Positions 58,468 to 64,000 of a stretch of DNA of 64,000 nt are shown here, one piece after another. The position numbers and the translations under genes were made by a program. Each line of letters starts with the position of its first letter. The first letter of the stretch is position 1. A model generated the notes under the pieces. That model saw only the letters and a list, made by a program, of their open reading frames with translations, did no database searches and was not told the origin of the DNA. Origin of the DNA: Cognatundibacterium rugosum (GTDB taxonomy: Bacteria > Pseudomonadota > Gammaproteobacteria > Burkholderiales > Burkholderiaceae_D); contig NZ_JACOGG010000010.1 in the NCBI RefSeq assembly GCF_014284365.1, forward strand, positions 100,090-164,089, written 5' to 3'.

Positions 58468-59868
58468 TCACAGCAATTTGCGCTGTCTCAGGTCTTCTAC
58501 TGTCTTATCCAGCCCTAAAATAATCAGTTTGATCATTTCATCGATTTCCGCATGTGTCAACGTCAGGGGCGGTGACATCACGAGCCGGTCCCCGGCAACT
58601 GCCCGCATGATGACGCCGCAGTCGATCATGTGAGCGCGGCAGGTCGGTCCGATTTGGAGCGCGGCATCAAACGGGACGTTGTCATGGATGGTCGCGCCCT
58701 TCTGCCGCACCAAATTCATCCCACCCAGGAAGCCTATCGCTTCTGCATTTCCCACCAGAGGATGCGCTGCGAGCGCCTCGAATTTTTTCTGCAGATAAGG
58801 ACCCGTGTCTGAATGCACGCGCTCGACAATTTTTTCATCTTCGAGAATGCGAATATTTTCCAATGCGGCGACACAACCGATAGGATGACCCGAATAGGTG
58901 AAACCGTGATTGAATTCACCGCCTTTCTCCATCAGCGTGCTAACGATGCGGTCACCGACCAATACGCCGCCGAGCGGAACGTAACCAGAAGTGACACCCT
59001 TAGCAAAGGTGATCAGATCAGGTCGGATGCCGAAATATTCAGAACCAAACCAATAGCCAAGACGGCCAAAACCGCATATCACTTCGTCCGCAATCAGCAA
59101 AATTCCGTACTTGTCGCAGATGCGCTGAATTTCAGGCCAATAGGTAACTGGGGGAACGATGACACCACCGGCTCCCTGCACAGGCTCACCTATGAAAGCC
59201 GCGACATTTTCGGCACCGATATCAAGAATTTTCTGTTCCAGCCAGGAAGCAGCTTCCAATCCAAATTCTTCCTGCGTTTTTCCCTTGCCCCCCTCCAAGT
59301 ACGAAGGTTGCCCGATATGGATGATGCCGGGTAGCGGCAAGCCGCCCTGGCTATGCATGCTTTGCCAGCCACCAAGCGACGCGCCTGCCATCGTACTGCC
59401 GTGATAGGCGTTGTTACGGCTGATAATGACTTGACGCTCTGGATTTCCCTTTTTGCTCCAATAGTGGCGCACCAGGCGTACAACCGTGTCGTTCCCCTCG
59501 GAACCGGAGCCTGCGAAAAACACATGATTGAACTGTGGCGGAGAAATTTCAACCAGCTTCGCGGCAAGTTCTATCGCCGGAATGTGCGTAGTATGGAAGA
59601 AGGTGTTATAGAAAGGTAATTGCACCATTTGTCCATGTACAGCGTCAGCTATGCTTTTGCGTCCGTAACCTACATTCGTACACCACAAGCCAGCCATACC
59701 ATCGAGCAGGCGATTACCTTCCGAGTCCCACAAATAAGCGCCTTCGCCTCTAACCATGATGCGTGAGGTCTGCTCCTTTTTTAAACGATAGTCGGCAAAC
59801 GGATGCAAATGATGGGCTGCATCTGTCTCTTGCATACATTGTGTATCTATTTTTTCATGATTATTCAT
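58468..59868 (-). CDS. spuC: Putrescine-pyruvate aminotransferase (SpuC type, class III PLP)
   Basis: Transfers the amino group of putrescine (or cadaverine) to pyruvate, giving 4-aminobutanal and alanine. A protein of 466 residues from ATG 59868, chosen because GAGGAAA precedes it; a longer frame to 59934 is unlikely. Class III aminotransferase marks: GLWCTNVGYG, FAGSGSEGNDTVVRLVRHYW, NAYHGSTMAGASLGG, LIADEVICGFGRLG, the PLP lysine in TFAKGVTSGYVPLGG, and FTYSGHPIGCVAALENI. This pattern suits SpuC and omega-aminotransferases; other amines are possible. It heads the spuC-potFGHI-speB operon and is divergent from gabT, with the shared operator between them. Confidence 0.93.
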   Translation of the reverse strand: MNNHEKIDTQCMQETDAAHHLHPFADYRLKKEQTSRIMVRGEGAYLWDSEGNRLLDGMAGLWCTNVGYGRKSIADAVHGQMVQLPFYNTFFHTTHIPAIELAAKLVEISPPQFNHVFFAGSGSEGNDTVVRLVRHYWSKKGNPERQVIISRNNAYHGSTMAGASLGGWQSMHSQGGLPLPGIIHIGQPSYLEGGKGKTQEEFGLEAASWLEQKILDIGAENVAAFIGEPVQGAGGVIVPPVTYWPEIQRICDKYGILLIADEVICGFGRLGYWFGSEYFGIRPDLITFAKGVTSGYVPLGGVLVGDRIVSTLMEKGGEFNHGFTYSGHPIGCVAALENIRILEDEKIVERVHSDTGPYLQKKFEALAAHPLVGNAEAIGFLGGMNLVRQKGATIHDNVPFDAALQIGPTCRAHMIDCGVIMRAVAGDRLVMSPPLTLTHAEIDEMIKLIILGLDKTVEDLRQRKLL

Positions 59869-60073
59869 ACGATTTTCCTCTCTAAGTTCCATACATGGCG
59901 ATAACTGACTAAGGTTGACGATCAAGTCGTTCATTCATCCTGATGGCGTCAACACACTTGTTCGTTGTGCAGGTCACACGTCGAAATCGCTGCGAGCGAC
60001 GGACTGACCGCACCGTCAACTGGTCGCATAAAAAACCAGCATTTACCTCGTTTTCTTTACCGACGTTTTGCAC

Positions 60074-60102
60074 ATGGTAGACATCGCAATAACTTAAGTC
60101 AA
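60074..60102 (-). promoter_or_regulatory. Sigma-70-type promoter of the spuC-pot-speB operon
   Basis: On the minus strand TTGACT (60097-60102), 17 bases, TACCAT (60074-60079). It has the same hexamers and spacing as the aldehyde dehydrogenase promoter at 26522-26550, and the same operator overlap. Confidence 0.65.
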
Positions 60103-60120
60103 GTGATTAATTCATTCGAC
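60095..60120. promoter_or_regulatory. Predicted TetR operator, copy 2, between spuC and gabT
   Basis: Exact reverse complement of the 26 bases at 26504-26529, with half-sites GTCAAGTGA and TCATTCGAC on the plus strand. It overlaps the -35 of spuC and of a likely gabT promoter. Confidence 0.8.
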
Positions 60121-60207
60121 CGACTCATAAAATATGCTATGATCAATTTCATGACGGCAAACCAGCCCAGGCTTGCTTGCCATCAAGCGTTTTGCCTAAA
60201 GTCGATA

Positions 60208-60227
60208 TGCAATCGGTGCCGATTGCA
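60208..60227. repeat. Dyad 55 bases upstream of gabT
   Basis: TGCAATCGG and CCGATTGCA, 9-bp arms with a 2-base centre. It could be an operator or a 5'-UTR hairpin of gabT. It overlaps a second small palindrome GATTGCAATC. Confidence 0.45.
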
Positions 60228-60281
60228 ATCAATTGACGTGCAAAGCGAATTCCAATGAGAAGTCAGCTTAGGAGCAAGTAA

Positions 60282-61553
60282 ATGAGTATTACGAACGAGC
60301 AATGGAAAAAACGGAAAGATGCCGCGACTCCGCGCGGTGTGGGAGTCATGTGCAATTTCTATGCTGAACACGCCGATAACGCCGAGCTTTGGGACGTAGA
60401 AGGAAAGCGCTATATCGATTTTGCTAGCGGTATCGCTGTGATGAACACGGGTCACCGTCATCCAACAATCATCGCGGCAATTCAAGAGCAACTGGCGCAC
60501 TTTACACATACCGCCTACCAGATAGTTCCTTATGGCAGTTACGTTGAATTGGCTGAACGCATCAATCACCTCACGCCGGGTCAGCACGCAAAGAAGACCG
60601 CTTTTTTTACGACCGGTGCGGAAGCCGTTGAGAACGCGATCAAAATTGCGCGCGCAGCAACGGGACGCCCTGCCATCATTGCGTTCTCTGGCGGCTTTCA
60701 TGGCAGAACCATGATGGGTATGGCACTGACTGGCAAGGTTGATCCATACAAGCTGGGCTTCGGTCCATTTCCTGCGGATGTCTACCATGCCCCCTTCCCT
60801 AACCAATTGCACGGCGTCTCAATTGAGCAATCGATGGAAGCCATTCAGCAGCTCTTTAAGGCTGACGTCGATCCCAAGCGCGTTGCTGCCATCATTCTCG
60901 AACCAGTGCAAGGTGAAGGTGGTTTTACTGTGGCCCCTCCGGCTTTCATGAAGGCTGTGCGCGAACTATGTGACCAACACGGCATCCTGATGATCGCAGA
61001 TGAAATTCAGACCGGCTTTGGGCGCACCGGAAAATTGTTTGCAATGGAACACTACGATGTTGTCCCTGATCTGATGACGATGGCAAAAAGCCTGGCGGGT
61101 GGCATGCCACTCTCGGGAGTATGCGGGCGCACGGAAATTATGGATGCACCTGGCCCAGGCGGCTTGGGCGGCACCTATGCCGGCAATCCGCTGGCGGTCG
61201 CTGCCGCACTGGCGGTACTCGATGTCATAGAAAGCGAGCAGCTCAACGAACGCGCCAATGAGCTCGGCACGCAGCTGCGTCAGCACCTTGAGCAGGCCCG
61301 TTGCGAAGTACCGTACATTGCCGAAGTGCGTGGACTTGGCGCCATGATCGCAGTCGAATTTCATCACCCGGAGACTGGTAAGCCCGATGCTGCTTTTGCC
61401 AAAAAAGTGCAGGCAAAGGCACTGGAAGAAGGCTTGCTGCTGTTGACATGCGGGACGTATGGAAACGTCATCCGTTTTCTCTTTCCGTTGACGATTACGC
61501 CCACCACCATGTCCGAGGCATTGGAGATCCTCGGGCGCGCATTGCGGCAATGA
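60282..61553 (+). CDS. gabT: 4-aminobutyrate aminotransferase
   Basis: Converts GABA and 2-oxoglutarate to succinate semialdehyde and glutamate. The 423-residue class III aminotransferase has SGIAVMNTGHRHP, FTTGAEAVENAIKIARA, FSGGFHGRT, ILEPVQGEGG, IADEIQTGFGRTG, PLP lysine Lys269 in MAKSLAGGMPLSG (Lys268 in E. coli GabT) and GGTYAGNPLAVAAALAVLD. It is complete. gabD follows 27 bases later in the same transcript. Its promoter region holds the second TetR-type operator, shared with spuC. Confidence 0.96.
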   Translation: MSITNEQWKKRKDAATPRGVGVMCNFYAEHADNAELWDVEGKRYIDFASGIAVMNTGHRHPTIIAAIQEQLAHFTHTAYQIVPYGSYVELAERINHLTPGQHAKKTAFFTTGAEAVENAIKIARAATGRPAIIAFSGGFHGRTMMGMALTGKVDPYKLGFGPFPADVYHAPFPNQLHGVSIEQSMEAIQQLFKADVDPKRVAAIILEPVQGEGGFTVAPPAFMKAVRELCDQHGILMIADEIQTGFGRTGKLFAMEHYDVVPDLMTMAKSLAGGMPLSGVCGRTEIMDAPGPGGLGGTYAGNPLAVAAALAVLDVIESEQLNERANELGTQLRQHLEQARCEVPYIAEVRGLGAMIAVEFHHPETGKPDAAFAKKVQAKALEEGLLLLTCGTYGNVIRFLFPLTITPTTMSEALEILGRALRQ

Positions 61554-61580
61554 CTTACCTACACGAAAACCGAGATTACA

Positions 61581-63035
61581 ATGATAAATTTAAAAGACCC
61601 TAGCCTGCTTAAACAGCAGGCTTACCTGAATGGCGAATGGTGCGTTGCCAATAGCGGCAAGACCATCGCTGTCATCAATCCAGCGACTGGCGTACTTATT
61701 GGTACCGTGCCAGACATGGGAGCAACTGAAACCCGGCAAGCCATCGAAGCCGCAAATGGCGCATGGAAAGCCTGGCGCAGCAAACTGGCAAAAGAACGCG
61801 CCGCGATTTTACGCAAGTGGCACGACCTGATACTGGACAACGTCGCCGATCTGGCTGCCATCATGACCGCCGAACAGGGCAAGCCCCTGGCCGAAGCGCG
61901 GGGCGAAATCGCTTATGCCGCTTCATTTATAGAATGGTTTGCCGAAGAAGCAAAACGTACCTACGGAGAAACGATACCGTCACCCACGCAAGGACGTCGC
62001 ATCGTCGTGACAAAGGAACCCATCGGCGTCTGCGCTGCGATCACTCCCTGGAATTTCCCCTCGTCCATGATCACGCGTAAGGCAGCACCAGCACTGGCAT
62101 CCGGCTGCACTATGATAGTCAAACCGGCAGATTTGACACCATTCTCAGCCCTCGCCTTGGCGGAACTAGGTCACAGAGCCGGCCTTCCGCAAGGCGTGTT
62201 CAATGTCATCACCGGACAAGCTGCCCCCATAGGCGATGAATTGACAAGTAATTCGACCGTAAGGAAATTGAGTTTTACCGGCTCAACCGCCGTTGGACGT
62301 CATTTGATGGCGCAATCTGCGTCAACGATAAAAAAACTGTCGCTGGAATTGGGTGGGAATGCACCCTTCATTGTGTTCGGAGATGCAGATCTCGACGCGG
62401 CAGTCGAAGGCGCAATAGCATCCAAATACCGCAACAGCGGCCAAACCTGCGTTTGCGCCAATCGCATCTACGTACACGACAGCGTGTATGAAGCGTTCAG
62501 TGAAAAGCTGGTCGCTGCCGTGCAACACATCCAGGTCGGCGACGGCTTCACCGAAGGCGTCACTCAAGGCCCCTTGATCAACCAAAAAGCTGTGGAAAAA
62601 GCCGAGGCACATATTGCCGACGCCGTTGCAAAAGGCGCGCGCGTACTCACCGGTGGCAAGCGCCACAGCCTCGGGCGTTCGTTCTTTGAGCCAACGGTAA
62701 TCGCCGACGTGACTCAAGATATGCTGATCACGCGCGAAGAAACCTTTGGACCAGTCGCACCCATAATACGTTTTCATAGCGAAGAACAGGCGATTGCTAT
62801 GGCAAATGACACCGAATTCGGTCTTGCATCCTATTTTTACGGTCGCGATGTCGGGCAAATCTGGCGCGTCGCCGAGCAACTCGAGTGCGGCATGGTTGGC
62901 ATCAACACCGGAGTCTTTTCGAACGAGGTAGCCCCATTTGGCGGGGTCAAACAGTCAGGCTTAGGTCGAGAGGGTTCCAAGTATGGCATAGATGAATATC
63001 TCGTCGTCAAATATCTGTGCATGGGCGGAATCTAG
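61581..63035 (+). CDS. gabD: Succinate-semialdehyde dehydrogenase (second copy)
   Basis: A 484-residue aldehyde dehydrogenase of the GabD class, closely matching the copy at 49405-50862 along the whole length. It has TPWNFPSSMITRKAAPALASGC, FTGSTAVGRHLM, Glu in LELGGNAPF (about 256) and the nucleophile Cys (about 290) in SGQTCVCANR with the paired second Cys. It forms the gabTD unit with the preceding gene. Having two copies under different control (this one with the TetR operator, the other next to a MocR regulator) suggests separate inducers or different preferred aldehydes, such as glutarate semialdehyde. Confidence 0.95.
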   Translation: MINLKDPSLLKQQAYLNGEWCVANSGKTIAVINPATGVLIGTVPDMGATETRQAIEAANGAWKAWRSKLAKERAAILRKWHDLILDNVADLAAIMTAEQGKPLAEARGEIAYAASFIEWFAEEAKRTYGETIPSPTQGRRIVVTKEPIGVCAAITPWNFPSSMITRKAAPALASGCTMIVKPADLTPFSALALAELGHRAGLPQGVFNVITGQAAPIGDELTSNSTVRKLSFTGSTAVGRHLMAQSASTIKKLSLELGGNAPFIVFGDADLDAAVEGAIASKYRNSGQTCVCANRIYVHDSVYEAFSEKLVAAVQHIQVGDGFTEGVTQGPLINQKAVEKAEAHIADAVAKGARVLTGGKRHSLGRSFFEPTVIADVTQDMLITREETFGPVAPIIRFHSEEQAIAMANDTEFGLASYFYGRDVGQIWRVAEQLECGMVGINTGVFSNEVAPFGGVKQSGLGREGSKYGIDEYLVVKYLCMGGI

Positions 63036-63176
63036 CCATTGTCAGGTTAGCTTGTTCGCAATTCCTACAAACCCCGGCGTGAGCGTAATGCAGATTTCGC
63101 GCGCCGGCGCTCATGGTGACCAGGTCAATTTAAAACCTAGTCAAGGCAATCTTTGGGTTGGCAGAGTGGAGTGAAT

Positions 63177-63941
63177 ATGAAGAAATTATTCGTTAAAGCG
63201 TTACTCACGGCAGTCTTATGTGTATCTGCAAACATCGCGCTGTGCGACAACGTCGTCACCGTCAACGTAGTCGGCGTTCCCTACATGCACTATGTTTACA
63301 AAATGCTTGGTGACGATTTTAATTCGATAGAAAATCGATTTCTACTGCGATATGTAGACGAGAATGCCAACAATTTCGCCATGAAAGTATCGGCAGGAAG
63401 CGCCGATTTCTCCGTGTCGGATATCCCAATGCCACACAACGAGCTGATAGCGCGCAAACTCATACAATTTCCTGTGATGGTGACAGCGATTGTCCCGGTA
63501 GTGAATCTCCCTGGCATAGATTCCGACAAACTGGTGCTCGATGGTCCAGTTCTCGCTGGCATCATGATGGGCGACATCACGACTTGGAACCATGCTTCGA
63601 TTAGTGCACTCAATCCGAATTTGTCTTTACCATCACTTCGCATCAAAACGTTAGCGCGCTCATACTCATCCGGAGCCACACTCGCCATCTCCACCTATCT
63701 CGCCAAGAAGTCCAGCCGATTTGCTAAGAATATTGGCGTAGGCGATTCGCTCAAATGGCCGGCCGACGTGCAACTCATGCATAGCGGCGAAGCGATCGAA
63801 ACGGCATTAAGTAAAACCCCCGGTGCAATCTCTTATGTTGAAATGGACGTTGGCAACATCAAGCAGATGAAATGTAAGCGCGAATTTCCCCGCACCTTGC
63901 AACGTGAACAGTGGTTGAATTATGGCGTGACGCTGCCAGCG
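63177..63941 (+). CDS. PstS-like periplasmic substrate-binding protein, short form
   Basis: A 255-residue protein from ATG 63177, with GGAG five bases upstream and a signal peptide (LFVKALLTAVLCVSANIALC). The body follows PstS: SAGSADFSVSDIPMPHNELI, QFPVMVTAIVPVVNLPGI, LVLDGPVLAGIMMGDITTWNHASISALNP, RSYSSGATLAISTYLAKKS, and TPGAISYVE. The usual phosphate-loop SGTT is SGAT here, and the glycine-rich first loop of PstS is replaced by VGVPYMHYVYKM. It ends about 70-90 residues earlier than typical PstS, just after ISYVEMDVG. It may bind another anion or be a sensor-type relative. No pstCAB genes follow within the window. Confidence 0.75.
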
Positions 63942-64000
63942 TAGTTAAACGGCAGCAGGTCGTGCAAGTCTGCCCCCTCTGCGCGCAGCGGCAATTCGGT

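Larger units (their letters stand above)
59869..60281. other. Divergent control region between spuC and gabT
   Basis: 413 bases holding the second copy of the TetR-type operator with its spuC promoter, a possible gabT promoter (TTCATT 60111-60116, 16 bases, TATGCT 60133-60138) and a near-perfect dyad TGCAATCGG-TG-CCGATTGCA at 60208-60227. No gene is seen. Confidence 0.7.

Overview
The window looks like a chromosomal segment of a betaproteobacterium, most likely Burkholderiales (Oxalobacteraceae-like). This is inferred from the housekeeping order glmM-folP-ftsH-rlmE-yhbY-greA-carB-carA, moderate GC content and protein similarity recalled from memory; no database was searched.

Layout. 1-14.5 kb is core genome: the 3' end of recJ, an alpha/beta hydrolase, an exported M13 metallopeptidase, tRNA-Arg(TCT), glmM, folP, ftsH, rlmE, yhbY, greA, carB and carA. 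14.6-24 kb is mixed: a GlcG/HbpS-like protein, an NlpC/P60 hydrolase, a patatin lipoprotein, a lipoprotein 2',3'-cyclic phosphodiesterase/nucleotidase, a Sel1-repeat lipoprotein, a GlsB/YeaQ membrane protein, the truncated tail of a large LysM protein, and an FAD aromatic monooxygenase.

24.3-63 kb is dominated by an accessory island for agmatine, putrescine and GABA. It holds five agmatine-deiminase-family genes. One is cytoplasmic. Four carry twin-arginine signals, one of them a Tat lipoprotein, so they should act outside the cytoplasm. Around them are a PuuC-type aldehyde dehydrogenase, an M20 carbamoylase-type hydrolase, a TetR regulator, agmatinase (speB), a PotFGHI polyamine importer, a SpuC-type aminotransferase, gabT, two gabD copies and a GabR/MocR-type regulator. 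Together they could take agmatine by two routes (deiminase plus carbamoylase, or agmatinase plus urea) to putrescine, 4-aminobutanal, GABA, succinate semialdehyde and succinate. Between the exported deiminases lies a four-gene envelope operon, DUF1302 - DUF1329 - RND/MMPL - Ycf48-like, whose job is not established.

The strongest regulatory signal is a 26-base sequence, identical and in opposite orientation, at 26504-26529 and 60095-60120. Each copy is an imperfect dyad overlapping a promoter TTGACT-17-TACCAT. One faces the aldehyde dehydrogenase and lies beside tetR; the other faces the spuC-pot-speB operon and lies beside gabT. This suggests that the local TetR protein controls both halves of the pathway, 34 kb apart.

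Mobile and decayed DNA: an IS481-type element (about 29.9-31.1 kb) sits against an EamA permease gene that has lost its normal start; the LysM protein at 20.9-22.1 kb is a 3' remnant; and a PstS-like protein at the right end is short at its C-terminus.
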